Source: Prosapia bicincta
Lineage: Eukaryota > Arthropoda > Insecta > Hemiptera > Cercopidae
Direction: 5' to 3'
NCBI GenBank assembly: GCA_036971475.1
Contig: JBAIZL010000376.1
Span: forward strand, 4,804,001-4,868,000
DNA length: 64,000 nucleotides
Shown: positions 29,240 through 42,041 of the stretch, piece after piece
Layout of the letters: each line of letters opens with the position of its first letter
Position numbering within the stretch: the first letter of the stretch is position 1
Program-made: the position numbers and the translations under genes
The notes under the pieces: model-generated
What the model was told of the DNA's origin: nothing
Seen by the model: the letters and a program-made list of their open reading frames with translations, nothing else
The model's database searches: none

Positions 29240-32200
29240 TTAAATTTGAAAAAATATTTTCAAGTGGTGCAAGAAAGCGATGACTCGGTCAATGGTCGAG
29301 GCATCGTCCCTTAGCACCACCTTTAAACTCCCTTTTAAATTAAAAAGGGCACGAACATTACCTACACTAACACAATCTACCAAAATATGTTTTATTGTGA
29401 AGATACCCCCGCAGTATTGGCATATTGGTGGATCTTCACGACGCATCAAATATCCATGAGTTGCAAAAGAGTGGCCAACGCGAAGGCGTGTAACCACCAC
29501 TTCCTCCCTACGTTTTGAACGAATTGAAGACCTCCATGGACGGACGGTATCTTTAATTTCCCTCAGCTTATTCTGAATCACGGTATGCCACTCGTCATTC
29601 CAAGCAGCGAGCAATAAATGTTTCGCGAAACACACATAATCAGATGCCATAACCAGTTGAGTAATAGGCACCAAACTTGTAGCTTTCTTCGCCGCTTCAT
29701 CCGCTTTTGTGTTTCCAAGTATTCCGCAATGTCCAGGAACCCAACAGAAAGTTACCCCCACACCCCTCAATTGAAGCCTGTGTACAGCACACAAAATGTC
29801 CCCAACTAAAGGGTTGTTAGAGAAAACATCCTGAAGAGCCTGAAGAGCACTTTTGGAATCCGAACACAAAAGATAATGCGAGGATCGAGATTGAATGACG
29901 TCCAAAGCTTTAAAAATAGCAAATAGTTCTGCCGTAAAAACACTACAAGCTGAGGGCAATCCGTACGTGTAGGTACATCCAGATACATAAAACGCACACC
30001 CAACGCCATTGTCCAGTTTAGATCCATCAGTGAAAATAATTTCACTGTGTTGGTGAGATTTATAAATGGATAAAAATTCCTGGTGGTAGACCACAACAGG
30101 AGTATCGTGTTTTATATAACTGGACAATGAGAAATCGAAGTGCGGCGTTTTTATTATCCATGGAGGTAGATAGCACATTTGTCGTTCAAACATAGTTGGA
30201 AGTTGCAACTCAAGTTCATCCAATATTCTTAACGTTCGTATGCCAAATGGAGCGGTCGAACGTTGACGTGTATTATACACTTGATTTAGCTTATTATAAA
30301 AGACTCTTTCAAATGCCGGGTGGTTGGGTTTGCTTCGAAGAACAGAAACGTAAGATATTTGTAGCATCTGACGTCGTCTTGAAAGAGCGGGTTCCCCAGC
30401 CTCGACAAGAAGACTAGGGATTGGGCTAGTTCTAAATGCACCAGTAGCCAGTCTAAGTCCAGAGTGGTGGACAGCATCGAGAGTTTTCAGAACTGTAAGT
30501 CGTGCGGATGAATAGGCTTGACAGCCATAATCAATGCGCGATCTAACGACCGCGCGATAAAATCGAAGCATACTAGTTCTGTCTGCTCCCCAATTCGTAC
30601 CACTAAGGACTCTTAACATATCCAATTTCTTATTGCATCTCACCTTCAAATCACGAACATGTGGGATCCATGAGAGTCTTTTATCAAATAAAAGACCTAG
30701 AAATCGAACACTATCCGTGGTTTGAAGCTGAACCCCGTCAAGAAAAAGGATCGGCTCCTGGTGTTGACTACGACGACTAAATGCTACACATTGGGTCTTC
30801 GAAGCAGAGAATTTGAAACCTGTAGATTTTGACCATTCCTCCAATCTGTATATTGCTAACTGCAAAGATCTTTCCGCAGTTGCCATACTACGAGCAGGCA
30901 CATATATACAAAAGTCATCCACAAAAAGGGAACAGTGTACCGGAGATCGTATATTACTGGTGATACTATTTATTGCAACGGCAAACAGCGTGACGCTCAG
31001 CACGCTGCCCTGCGGTACACCATTCTCTTGTGTATAGCTGTTTGAATACGTGCCTCCAAGTCGAACGCGGAAAGATCTGTTAGAAAGAAAGTTAGCGATG
31101 AATGCTAGGATATTCCCTTGTATACTCCATGATTTCAGAGTGTTCCGAATTCCTCTTTTCCATGCCATATCATATGCCTTTTCAAAGTCAAAGAAAACCG
31201 CAACGAGCGTTTGACGCAAGAGAAAGGCATCTTGAATAGCAGATTCTAACAAAACCAATTGGTCAACTGATGAGCGTCCTAGTCTGAAACCACATTGTTC
31301 GTTGCTAAGAAGGTTGTTGGTTTCTAGGTACCAGACAAGACGGCGGTTGACCATCTTCTCCAGTAGTTTGCACAAGACGCTTGTAAGTGATATAGGCCTG
31401 TAACTACTGGGGTTGGTTTTGTCCTTACCTGGCTTCAAAAGAGGAATTACAGTCGATTCTAACCATGCATCGGGGAAAGAGCGCTCCTCGAATAAACGAT
31501 TGTATACTCGAAGGAGGACAAGTTTCGCCGATGATGGTAGATGTTTTAGCATGGAGTACACAATGGAATCAGGACCTGGTGCAGAATCCTTCGTTGACGC
31601 AAGAGCTGACTCCAATTCCCCTATAGAGAAAGGAGTGTTTAAAGGAGAGTCCTCAGACGACCCAACAGTAAACGGTATTGCTTCTTCCTTCAGTTTATAA
31701 ATCTGGAATAATCTATTATAGGCTGTAGTAGCAGAAAAGTTAGAAAAAGATGTTCCAAGTACATTAGCAATGTCATCACTGTTTGTGATTAATCTCCCAT
31801 CTGGTTGCTTCAGCGCAATGGCTGGCAACGGAATGGAAGTACCACAAACTGATCTTAGTTTCCTCCACACTGTGGAGGACGGAGTTGTTCGTCTAATTGT
31901 GCTAATGTACTGTTCCCAAGAGTTCTTTCTACTCAGCCTAAATATCCTCCGTGCTTTCGCACGGAGTATTTTATATTCCTGAAGGTTTCCATTCGTTGGG
32001 TGTCGTTTAAATCTCCTAAGAGCTCTTCGTCGTAAACGGAGGATTTCTGTGCATTCATCGTTCCACCACGGCACAGGCGGTCGGCGTGGATGCGCAGAGG
32101 TTTTCGGAATGGTCTTTTCAGCGGCATTTAAATTGCTTTTGTAAAATTTTCTATATTTTCATCAATGGGTGTCAGATAATCCATGTCAAGTGATACAAGG

Positions 32201-32934
32201 TAATTCGAGTAGGAGTCCCAGTTGGCTTTTCGCCAAATCCAACTGGAATTTCGAACATAACAGGTTTGGGAGTCACATAAACTGATCTTAATAGGCACAT
32301 GGTCGCTTCCATACAAATCATTGAGTACCGACCATGTGCATCTAGTAGCTAATTGAGGGCTGCAAATCGATAGATCAACAGCTGTCCATCCACCAGTAGA
32401 TGCTGCTAAATGAGTAGGAGAACCGTCATTTAGCAGACATAAGTCTAGTTCCGTTCTTACACTTTCAACAATATCACCTCGAGAGTTCCTAGTCGGAGAT
32501 CCCCAAGACGAATGGTGGGCATTAAAATACCCTACCAATAAGAACGGAGTTGGTAACTGGCTTATCAAATTTACTAAATCACTGTGATGCAGGTTTTCTT
32601 GTGGTGGCAAGTAGACACAACACACAGTGATTTTATACGGGACAGCTGTTTGAACGGCTACTGCTTGTAAAGGAGTTATTAAGTTTAGAGAAACAGCATC
32701 GATACAGTCACGGGCTAGGATGGCTACGCCACCTCTAGCTCGATCTTCTGTAACGAAGTCCGATCTAAAAACTGAATACTCCCTTAAATGGAAATTATGC
32801 GATTCGTGGAGATGTGTCTCCTGTAGACATACAAACATTGGGTACACATCTCGCACGAGTACTTTAAGTTCTTCTATGTGACTCCTAACACCGTTGACGT
32901 TCCATTGTATCACTGACTTCCTAAGCAAAGACAT
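29240..32934 (-). pseudogene. LINE B1 ORF2 (frameshifted, endonuclease mutated)
   Basis: The frame reads 32934-32128 (endonuclease) and 32074-29240 (the rest). It is broken by one missing A in an A run near 32128 (AKAILNAAEK in B2). The endonuclease motif GDFNAHH is GYFNAHH, a loss of a catalytic Asp that would abolish nicking even without the frameshift. RT (FVDDFCIY), RNase H (FTDGSKLDNG, WVPGHCGI) and a C-terminal Cys/His motif are intact in the second part. The C-terminal zinc residues read CQYCGGIFTIKH. Confidence 0.9.
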
Positions 32935-32937
32935 TTA

Positions 32938-34353
32938 TTAGCTTAGCAAAGGGTTTATTTGACACCCATTGGTGCTCTCTCCTTTCTTGCCTGGGACGTT
33001 TTTAGGCGTCTCAGGCTTACATGTCTCAGATTCCATATCCACCCGTTCAGGGATGGAATCTGAGGAAGTTTTGGGTTTAGGAGGGGTAGTTTTTACATTC
33101 CCTCCTTTGTTAGCATTTTTCTTAATACCCGGTAACGACGGAGGCGATGTGGTCTGACGTAACACAGGTTTCCGTGGTTTGGATTTTTCCAACGTCTTCT
33201 GCACAGAAGGTTTATTACCCGTTGATAATATCTTCTGCACAGAAACACAAGGCTCACTTAATGACTTGTTTCGTGCTCCAATCCCCCCAGTGGAAGGGAT
33301 TGGTACAAGAGGTAAATCACTATCCGTCGCTGCAGGTTGTACTAAGTTCAAAGTAGGAGGACCATTCGTGACTATGGACAAAAGGCGAGAAACTTGTTCA
33401 GTTAGAACTTCAATTTTTTTCGACAGCTCGGCACAGTTGTTACAGGACGATTTGGAAGCGGTCAGAGTAGCGGCATAAGTCTTACTGTCTGTCTTTGGCT
33501 GAGTGGAACGATAGAGTTTTTTGGCCTCTGGAAACGACAGCTTGTCTTTCGCCATGATGCCTAGGATAGCTTTCTCTTCCTTGAACGTGGGACAGTTGTA
33601 GGATCGCGCTGGGTGGTCACCACCACAGTTGGCGCATTTCGGAGAATTGACACATTCCTTATCATCATGGCCTTCAACGCTACATATACCGCATACGTTC
33701 TGCTTCGAACAGGTAGAGCTGATATGCCCAAATCGCTGGCACTTGAAGCAGCGCCTAGGGTTAGCCACGTATGGTCTCACTGAGAGCCTTTGGTAACCTG
33801 CATGTAAGTATTCGGGTATTTCCGGCTTTCCAAAAGTGACGATAAAAGAAGCTGTTGCTACTTTTTCTCCTTTGTCCATTTTCGTTATAGGGATAACGTC
33901 CGTAACTAACTGAGAAGACAGTTCGGACTTTATTTCATCGATTGGAAGGTGCATTAAATCCCTACATGTGATGACCCACTTTGAGTAATTCAAGGATCTG
34001 TGGGGAGCCACAGATACCATGACCTGGTCAAAGAAGGAGGTCATTTTTGATAGAGAGCGGGTTTGTCTGTCGGTGGAAGTCGCAACTAAAAGTGTTCCGT
34101 TTCGAAGTTTCTTAATAGATACTACTGGACCTCCAGCACACGCAGTAATAGCCTTGTTAATTAGGAAAGGAGAAACTTTTGAAAGATCTTTCCCTTCTTC
34201 GGCACTAGAAACAACTAAATATTTTGCTGATGGCAATGTCTGCGACGTTGCCACCATCAACTTTTTACTCAAATCCTTGTTAATATATTCGTCAGGAGAA
34301 TCCTGGCTCGTTCTTTTCAAACTAGTCATATTTGACGGGGTTTTTGAATCCAT
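32938..34353 (-). CDS. LINE B1 ORF1, zinc-knuckle RNA-binding protein
   Basis: 471 aa, starting MDSKTPSNMTSLKR, the start that defines ORF1 in this family. The RRM-like region has the SIKKLRNGTLLVA motif. Zinc knuckles are CFKCQRFGHISSTC, CGICSVEGHDDKEC and CANCGGDHPARSYNC. A coiled coil (ELSKKIEVLTEQVSRLL) precedes a Lys/Pro/Ser-rich tail, where the motif QKILSTGNKPSVQKTL sits in a short repeated segment. The stop is followed by TAA and then ORF2 ATG, all in one frame. Open throughout. LINE-A ORF1 is clearly homologous but strongly diverged, except in the zinc knuckles. Confidence 0.9.
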   Translation of the reverse strand: MDSKTPSNMTSLKRTSQDSPDEYINKDLSKKLMVATSQTLPSAKYLVVSSAEEGKDLSKVSPFLINKAITACAGGPVVSIKKLRNGTLLVATSTDRQTRSLSKMTSFFDQVMVSVAPHRSLNYSKWVITCRDLMHLPIDEIKSELSSQLVTDVIPITKMDKGEKVATASFIVTFGKPEIPEYLHAGYQRLSVRPYVANPRRCFKCQRFGHISSTCSKQNVCGICSVEGHDDKECVNSPKCANCGGDHPARSYNCPTFKEEKAILGIMAKDKLSFPEAKKLYRSTQPKTDSKTYAATLTASKSSCNNCAELSKKIEVLTEQVSRLLSIVTNGPPTLNLVQPAATDSDLPLVPIPSTGGIGARNKSLSEPCVSVQKILSTGNKPSVQKTLEKSKPRKPVLRQTTSPPSLPGIKKNANKGGNVKTTPPKPKTSSDSIPERVDMESETCKPETPKNVPGKKGESTNGCQINPLLS

Positions 34354-34860
34354 AAATTTTTTAAGCCAGCCATCGTGTCAAGCGTTACGGGCGAGACTAT
34401 AGGAACGGGTACACCCTTGGATCACATTAGGATCATTTCCAATCCTCAGAACTCTGAGGCCTATAGCTTTTCTCCTTAGCTCGACTGGATGGGCATCAGT
34501 CGAGGACTCGTAATACTGTGCACAGGCTCCGACACCCATGCACCGCGGACACTCCCTGACCAAGGACCGAAGCGGCTGGTAGACCAGAAACCGCGCTTAC
34601 GTCTTCGGCAGAGCAAGCTCACATCAGCGTCCCAGACCAGAGTTTGTCACGCTCTGGACTTTTCAGCACTCCCAACGCGCAACGGTTCTGACCAGTCAAA
34701 ATTCCCTAAGCGAAGATGTAAGTGTTGAAATGTGTATAGATTGTGTTGGTGTGTGTATGTGTGTGTGTAGGTTTTTGTGAGTGGTGTAGTGTTAGGCTAG
34801 GGTACCGCGAGGGACGCCAAATCCCTCGTAGGTGCGGCTAGTCCGCACCCCCCTACGGGG

Positions 34861-35213
34861 TTGGCGATTTATAAACAGTAATAATAAAGTGTGTTAGCGA
34901 TTTATAAACAGTTGTAATAAAGTGTGTTAGCGATTTATAAACAGTTGTAATAAAGTGTGTTAGCGATTTATAAACAGTGGTAATAGTGTGTTAGTAGTAT
35001 ATAAACAGCGGTAATAAAGTGTGTTAGTGATTTATAAACAGTTGTAATAAAGTGTGTTAGCGATTTATAAACAGTTGTAATAAAGTGTGTTAGCGATTTA
35101 TAAACAGTTGTAATAAAGTGTGTTAGCGATTTATAAACAGTGGTAATAAAGTGTGTTAGTAGTATATAAACAGAGGTAATAAAGCGTGTTAGTGATTTAT
35201 AAACAGTGGTAAA
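34861..35213. repeat. 33-bp minisatellite with a five-unit higher-order pattern
   Basis: About 11 tandem units of 33 bp, each containing GATTTATAAACAG and TAATAAAGTGTG. Units 5 and 10 share the variant TAGTAGTATATAAACAG, units 6 and 11 begin TTAGTGATTT, and units 2-4 resemble 7-9. The array was therefore amplified as a block of five units (about 165 bp). No coding potential. Confidence 0.9.
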
Positions 35214-36192
35214 TGTGGTAAAAGTTTAATTAACTATTTGTTAAGGACAGGAGTATAACCTCACTTTCCGTAACCCACGTTTGTTGACATCTGTCAATTG
35301 TCTTCGATATAACTTTAGGATCAGTTGATGTTCCTACCCACAGTTCAGTTTCAATCGCCTACCAGAAATTCGACGCCGGCTAGAATGTAGGTTCTTTTCA
35401 CTGCAAAGAAATAGTTTCTTCTGTGCGTGTACTCAGATGAAGTAGTTTTCAATCTAGTTGCTCTCTGTTGACCATTTCCGTCTTCATCAAAGTAACATTC
35501 TCTTGCAACATGTTAGTATACTAGTGCGGCAAGCAAGTTTCCAGCGAAGTGCTTTAGCTGGTTGCATCTGTTTAAAACCGCGTTTAAATGTTACACCGTT
35601 TGTAGAATACATTCAGCCAATATTGTAAATGCGTTCTAACGATAAATTATCGACGGCAACCGTAATACACTACTTTAAACCGCTTTATATGTTTAAGTGC
35701 CATTTTCTTATCTTAACCTCGTCTAAGTTCATTATACCGCGGAGAAGTAACTCCTTTAACCGCGTGAGTGAACTATTATTTTGATTGACTTAATGCTTTA
35801 TATTGTGCACATTCAAGTGACTTTATTTAAATTAAATTAAATGAGTTCTAGTTCAAGCCTCTATTTGTTTCATCCCTTCAAGACGTTAAACAGGCCTGTG
35901 TTCTAGCGTCGCTTCGCTTCCCCAAACATCATACTTTGGCTAGACTTAACCTTGACTCAAAAATTTAAATTATTGCTTCATTATCAATTTCAGTGTTAAA
36001 CTTAAATTCAGTGTTTTTATTATTAGAGCAGACCCCATACTGCTTTATAAACCATTGGGGTGGTCTTCCGGACTTTATTGTGTAACCTCTTACGATTTGA
36101 ATTGCTCTATTGCAAGTTTAAATTGTTATCTATTTCTTTCTTTAGTTTTGCTTCCAAAACTATACAGCTTCCAAAACTATACACTATTGGTA
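35214..36192. other. Unclassified, possibly LTR-like spacer
   Basis: About 980 bp with no convincing ORF. Short matches to the BEL LTR (GTTAAACTTAAATTCAGTGT near 35995, and the CAAGTGACTTTAT type near 35816) suggest a diverged LTR of a related element, but the similarity is weak. Confidence 0.3.
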
Positions 36193-38109
36193 TTTTTTTT
36201 TCCTGGCGAAAAACCAATTGTGGTTATAATCGCCAAACAAAATCTAATACGGAACGCAATATTTTAAATAAAACCAAATAAATTTAAATACAACAAAAAT
36301 TACAAAATAAAAATCAACAATAAATAACAAAAAACAACAATAGACCTATAACAATGAAAAAATTCTTAAAAAACTAAATAACAAAATAACAACAAAGAAC
36401 AATATAACAGTAAATAAATAATAACAATATTTAAAACAATAATAGGTAACAGTTTACCAATAAATAAATTTCAATAACAATAACAAGAACACAAAATAAA
36501 TTAAATTAAAATAAATAAAAGAAACAGAGAATTATATGTATAAAAAAATATATATATTTATGTATTAAATTTTAAAAAATATTTTCAAGTGGTGCAAGAA
36601 AGCGATGACTCGGTCAATGGCCGAGGCATCGTCCCTTAGCACCACCTTCAAACTCCCTTTTAAATTAAAAAGGGCACGAATATTGCTTACATTAACAAAA
36701 TCTACTAAAATATGTTTTCTTGTTAAGATATCACCGCAGTATTGGCATATTGGTGGATCTTCACGACTCATCAAATATCCATGAGTTGCAAAAGAGTGGC
36801 CAACGCAAAGGCGTGTAGCCACCACTTCCTCCCTACGTTTTGAACGAATTGAAGACCTCCATAGACGGACGGTATCTTTAATTTCCCTCAGCTTATTCTG
36901 AATCACGGTAAGCCACTCGACATTCCAAGCAGCCAGCAATAAATGTTTCGCGAAACACACATAATCAGATGCCATAACTAGTTGAGTAATAGGCACCAAA
37001 CTTGTAGCTTTCTTCGCCGCTTCATCCGCTGTGTTTCCAAGTATTCCGCAATGTCCAGGAACCCAACAGAAAGTTACCCCCACACCCCTCAATTGAAGCC
37101 TGTGTACAGCACACAAAATGTCCCCAACTAAAGGGTTGTTAGAGAAAACATCCTGAAGAGCCTGAAGAGCACTTTTGGAATCCGAACACAAACGATAATG
37201 CGAGGATCGAGAATGAATGACGGTCAAAGCTTTAAAAATAGCGAATAGTTCTGCCGTGAAAACACTGCAAGCTGAGGGCAATCCGTACGTGTAGGTACGT
37301 CCAGACGCATAAAACGAACACCCAACGCCATTGTCCAGTTTAGATCCATCCGTGAAAATAATCTCACTATACTGGTGGAATCTGTATATTGCCAAAAACT
37401 CCTGGTGGTACACCACATTAGGAGTATTGGTTTTTATAAAACTGGACAATGAAAAATCAAAGCGGGGCGTTTTTATTAAAAATGGAGGTATATAGCACAT
37501 TGATCGTTCAAACACTGTAGGTAGTTGCAAACCAAGGTTATCCATTATTCGTAATGTTCGTATGCCGAATGGAGCGGTCAAACGTTGACGTGTATTGTAC
37601 ACTTGATTTAGCGTATTATTAAAGACTTTTTCAAATGCCGGGTGGTTGGGTTTGCTTCGACGAACAGAAACGTAAGATATTTGTAGCATCTGACGTCGTC
37701 TAGAAAGGGCAGGTTCCCCAGCTTCGACAAGAAGACTAGGGATTGGGCTAGTTCTAAATGCACTAGTAGCCAGTCTAAGTCCAGAGTGGTGGATGGTATC
37801 AAGAGTTTTCAGAACTGTGGGCCGTGCAGATGTGTAGACTTGACAACCATAATCTATGCGCGATCTAACGACTACGCGATAAAACCGAAGCATAGTAGTT
37901 TTGTCTGATCCCCAATTCGTACCACTAAGGACTCTTAACATATCCAATTTCTTGCTGCATCTCACCTTCAAATCACGAACATGTGGACTCCATGAGAGTC
38001 TTTTATCAAATAAAAGACCCAAAAATCGAACACTATCCGTGGTTTGAAGTTGAACCCCATCAAGATAAAGGACTACATGCTACACATTGGGTCTTCGAAG
38101 CAGAGAATT
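36193..38109 (-). mobile_element. LINE B3: 5'-truncated LINE-B
   Basis: T-run 36193-36201, family-B hairpin, A-rich 3' UTR and the 3' third of ORF2. The copy ends near 38109 inside the SASKTQC codons and abuts the T-run of a LINE-A fragment. No target-site duplication found. Confidence 0.85.
36565..38109 (-). pseudogene. LINE B3 ORF2 C-terminal part
   Basis: Codons for RT thumb, RNase H (FTDGSKLDNGVG, SDSKSAL, WVPGHCGILGN) and the CQYCGDIL...KH region are open from about 38050 to 36565. Losses include one codon (Lys of NTKADE) and about 35 bp near 38075, where CVAFSRRRQHQEPI should be, which shifts the frame. The terminal motif ends HILVDFVN, so the last zinc Cys is Phe. It lacks endonuclease and the RT catalytic core, so it is inactive. 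Confidence 0.85.
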
Positions 38110-38429
38110 TATTATTTTTTTATTTATTTATTTTTTTCAGGCGAAAAACCTATTGAGGTTATCATCGCCTAACTAAAGTTAAGTTTTTAAGACATAAAAC
38201 TAATCAAAATAAAACAAAATAAATGTTTAAAACTAATTGTAATTATCTAAAACTAAAGAACCTAATATTACACAAAATTTAAATATTATTAAATAGATTA
38301 AGGTGGCGTAAGAAAGCGAGGACACGGTCGATAGCCGTGACATCGTCTCTTAAAACCACCTTTAAACTACCTCGAAGATCGTAACGTATATACAAATTTG
38401 TCAACTCATTACAATCAAGCAGGATATGC
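38110..38429 (-). mobile_element. LINE-A 3'-end fragment
   Basis: T-rich start, family-A hairpin at about 38139-38170, 3' UTR and the last about 45 codons of ORF2 (antisense), ending at AGGATATGC. The right side enters the repeats of the foldback element. Confidence 0.85.
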
Positions 38430-38661
38430 AGACAGCTACCAATCCGTACTATATCACAATAGTTACGTTAGAGCTACCGCTGCTCACCCTACCATAATAG
38501 CTACGTACAGACGGTTAATATTGTATACCCTATCACAAGACTTATGTAAAAACAGCTATGCATAACCTGTCACACAATAACTGCGTAAAGGCAGCTAACA
38601 AGGCCTACCCCATTAAAATAGCTACGAAAAGATAACATCCAATACATACCCTATCATATTA

Positions 38662-40330
38662 TTATTATTATTTTTTTTTTTTCCAGGCGAAAAACCTATT
38701 GAGGTTATCATCGCCTAACTAAAGTTGTGTTTTTAAAATAATACTTCATAAATAAAACTAATCAAAATAAAACAGAATAAAATAAAATAAATGTTTAAAA
38801 CTAAATGTAATAATCTAAAACTAAATGTAATAATCTAAAACTAAAGAACCTAAAATTATACAAAATTTAAATATTATTAAATATATTAAGGTGGCGTAAG
38901 AAAGCGAGGACACGGTCGATAGCCGTGCCATCGTCTCTTAAAACCACCTTTAAACTACCTCGAAGATCGTAACGTATATATAAATTTGTCAACTCATTAC
39001 AATCAAGCAGGATATGCTTGATTGTAATATTATTTCTACAAAACGGACATAGTGGTGGATCCTCATGTCGCATCAACCATCCATGCGTTAACAAAGAGTG
39101 GCCGATGCGAAGTCGAGTAACCACCACTTCCTCCCTACGATTCGAACGAACAGATGTCCTCCATGGTCGGACGGTATTTTTGATGTCCCTCAGCTTGTTA
39201 CTATTTACATTTTGCCATTCTTCGTTCCAAACAGAGAATAGTGTAGATTTAACTTTGCATACAAAATCTAATGCTATCACACGTTGTGTCGATGGCAACA
39301 TACCTGTAGCTAATTTTGCACCTTCATCTGCTTTAGTGTTTCCGAATATTCCACAGTGACCAGGCACCCAGAGAAATGACACCTCGACACCTCGTAATTG
39401 GAGCCTGTGTATAGAGCACAAGATGTCTCCAACCAAAGGGTTCTTAGTGTACATTTCCTGAATAGCCTGGAGAGCACTTTTGGAATCACAACACACAAGA
39501 TATTTAGATTTTGCAGACGGAATTGATCTTAAAGCTTGGAAAATTGCATAAAGTTCTGCAGTAAAAACACTACAGGCTGAGGGCAATCCGTAAGTGAAAG
39601 TTTGTCCTTCCATATAAAATGCACAACCTATCCCATTGTCCAGTTTTGAACCATCTGTGAATATAGTCACAGTGTGTTGGTGAGTTTGTTGAATCTGCAA
39701 AAAGTCCTGACGATAAATAACGTCAGGAGTATTGTGTTTTAGATTATTAAAAATGCGCAACGTTCTTATTCCGAAGGGAGCAGTTGAACGTTGACGCACA
39801 TTGTAACGATACTCGAGGTGGTTATCAAAAACTGCTTTGAATGCCGGATGTTTAGGTTTACTTCGAAGACCAGTGTAATAAGAAATTTGTAGCATTTGAC
39901 GTCGCATAGAGAGAGATGGTTCTCCAGCTTCAACTAGAAGGCTGGAGATTGGGCTTGATCTAAAAGCACCAGTAGAAAGTCTAAGGCCAGCGTGATGTAT
40001 TGAATCCAGGAGTTTCAGAACCGTAGGTCGAGCAGATGAATAGGCTATACAGCCGTAATCTATGCGCGATCTTACAACGGCGCGATAGAAACGGAGCATA
40101 CAGGTTCTGTCTGCTCCCCAAATTGTACCACTTAGAACTCTCAACATATCCAATATCTTGCTGCATCTCACCTTCAAATCACGAACATGAGGACTCCATG
40201 AAAGTCTTTTATCCAATAAAAGACCCAAAAATCTCACATTATCCGCGGTTTGAAGCCGCGTACCATCAAGATAAAGAATAGGTTCCTGATGTTGCCTGCG
40301 ACGACTAAATGCTATACACTGGGTCTTCGA
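38662..40330 (-). mobile_element. LINE A5: 5'-truncated LINE-A inside the foldback left arm
   Basis: A perfect 13-bp target-site duplication, CCCTATCATATTA, lies at 38649-38661 and 40331-40343. The empty site is preserved in the right arm (reverse complement at about 41929-41941). It contains a T-run, family-A hairpin, 3' UTR and the last about 480 codons of ORF2. Confidence 0.95.
38867..40330 (-). pseudogene. LINE A5 ORF2 C-terminal part
   Basis: The frame is open from the 5' truncation (SKTQCIAFSRRRQH) through the RT thumb, RNase H (FTDGSKLDNGIG, WVPGHCGIFGN) and CPFCRNNITIKH...C. It lacks endonuclease and RT catalytic residues. It has an in-frame deletion of about 35 residues, joining RIFNNL directly to KHNTPDVIY and removing the NLEHPPIF to SLSMYL segment. 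Confidence 0.9.
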
Positions 40331-42041
40331 CCCTATCATATTAGCTATGTAAAGACAATAAATGCGTAAAGGCAGCTAACAATGCCTACCCCATTAAAAT
40401 AGCTACGAAAAGATAACAACCAATACATAACTTATCATAATAGCTATGTAAAGACAGCTAAAGATGCATAACCTAACTCAGTAATGATTGCTATTAAATA
40501 ATGAACCATTACACTAGCCACGTAAAGACAGCTACCAACACCACAATAGCTACGTAAAAACAGTTATCGATCCGTGACCAAGATAATACTTACGTAAGAT
40601 CTATATCAGTGCTAAGACAATAACTCCGTAAGGAAAACCTACCACTTCATGAACTACAACAGCAAGGTGTGGACGGCTACCAATACATTACTTATCACAG
40701 CTACCAACACATAACTCGGCACACTAGCTAAGTAAATAGCGCTACGATTGAATAGCCTATCACACAGGCTAATTGAGGGTCACTAACTAAACCATCACAA
40801 TATCTCTGTACATGGCAGATGGCGTGATGATCCTCATCTTTATCGCACACCTAACAGTAGGTTAGGTTAGAAGCACTCTGGCTAGCTTAGGTTAGTGGGT
40901 TGAAAATAATTTTTTCTAAAAACTACCCCTCTAGACGTGGTTGAACACCCAACAGTAGGTTAGGTTAGAAGCACTCTGGCTAGCTTAGGTTAGTGGGTTG
41001 AAAATAATTTTTTCTAAAAACTACCCCTCTAGACGTGGTTGAACCCTCCCCCAAGGCTACGATCAAGGTCACATCGACCGCCTGCATCATCCAAAACCAC
41101 CCCTAACTTTCAAAGGTTGGTCGTATCTCCATCACGGGCATCACTGACCTGTGGTTGTAGAAGTTAGGGGTGGTTTTGGATGATGCAGGCGGTCGATGTG
41201 ACCTTGATCGTAGCCTTGGGGGAGGGTTCAACCACTTCTAGAGGGGTAGTTTTTAGAAAAAATTATTTTCAACCCACTAACCTAAGCTAGCCAGAGTGCT
41301 TCTAACCTAACCTACTGTTGGGTGTTCAACCACGTCTAGAGGGGTAGTTTTTAGAAAAAATTATTTTCAACCCACTAACCTAAGCTAGCCAGAGTGCTTC
41401 TAACCTAACCTACTGTTAGGTGTGCGATAAAGATGAGGATCATCACGCCATCTGCCATGTACAGAGATATTGTGATGGTTTAGTTAGTGACCCTCAATTA
41501 GCCTGTGTGATAGGCTATTCAATCGTAGCGCTATTTACTTAGCTAGTGTGCCGAGTTATGTGTTGGTAGCTGTGATAAGTAATGTATTGGTAGCCGTCCA
41601 CACCTTGCTGTTGTAGTTCATGAAGTGGTAGGTTTTCCTTACGGAGTTATTGTCTTAGCACTGATATAGATCTTACGTAAGTATTATCTTGGTCACGGAT
41701 CGATAACTGTTTTTACGTAGCTATTGTGGTGTTGGTAGCTGTCTTTACGTGGCTAGTGTAATGGTTCATTATTTAATAGCAATCATTACTGAGTTAGGTT
41801 ATGCATCTTTAGCTGTCTTTACATAGCTATTATGATATGTTATGTATTGGTTGTTATCTTTTCGTAGCTATTTTAATGGGGTAGGCATTGTTAGCTGCCT
41901 TTACGCATTTATTGTCTTTACATAGCTAATATGATAGGGTATGTATTGGATGTTATCTTTTCGTAGCTATTTTAATGGGGTAGGCCTTGTTAGCTGCCTT
42001 TACGCAGTTATTGTGTGACAGGTTATGCATAGCTGTTTTTA

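Larger units (their letters stand above)
28819..34860 (-). mobile_element. LINE B1: full-length LINE-B, minus strand
   Basis: It runs from a T-run of about 29 bases (to 28847) through the family-B hairpin CCTGGCG...CGCCA to the 5' end CCCCGTAGGGG at 34860. The left flank is inverted repeat 2 and the right flank a minisatellite. The empty sequence at 16314-17719 shows that the right flank is not the original neighbour, and no target-site duplication is visible, so a rearrangement followed insertion. Confidence 0.92.

Noticed and set aside
34861..35213. Regular short repeats that could suggest a CRISPR-like array
   Set aside because: The repeats are tandem without unique spacers, at a constant 33-bp period, in a clearly eukaryotic context.
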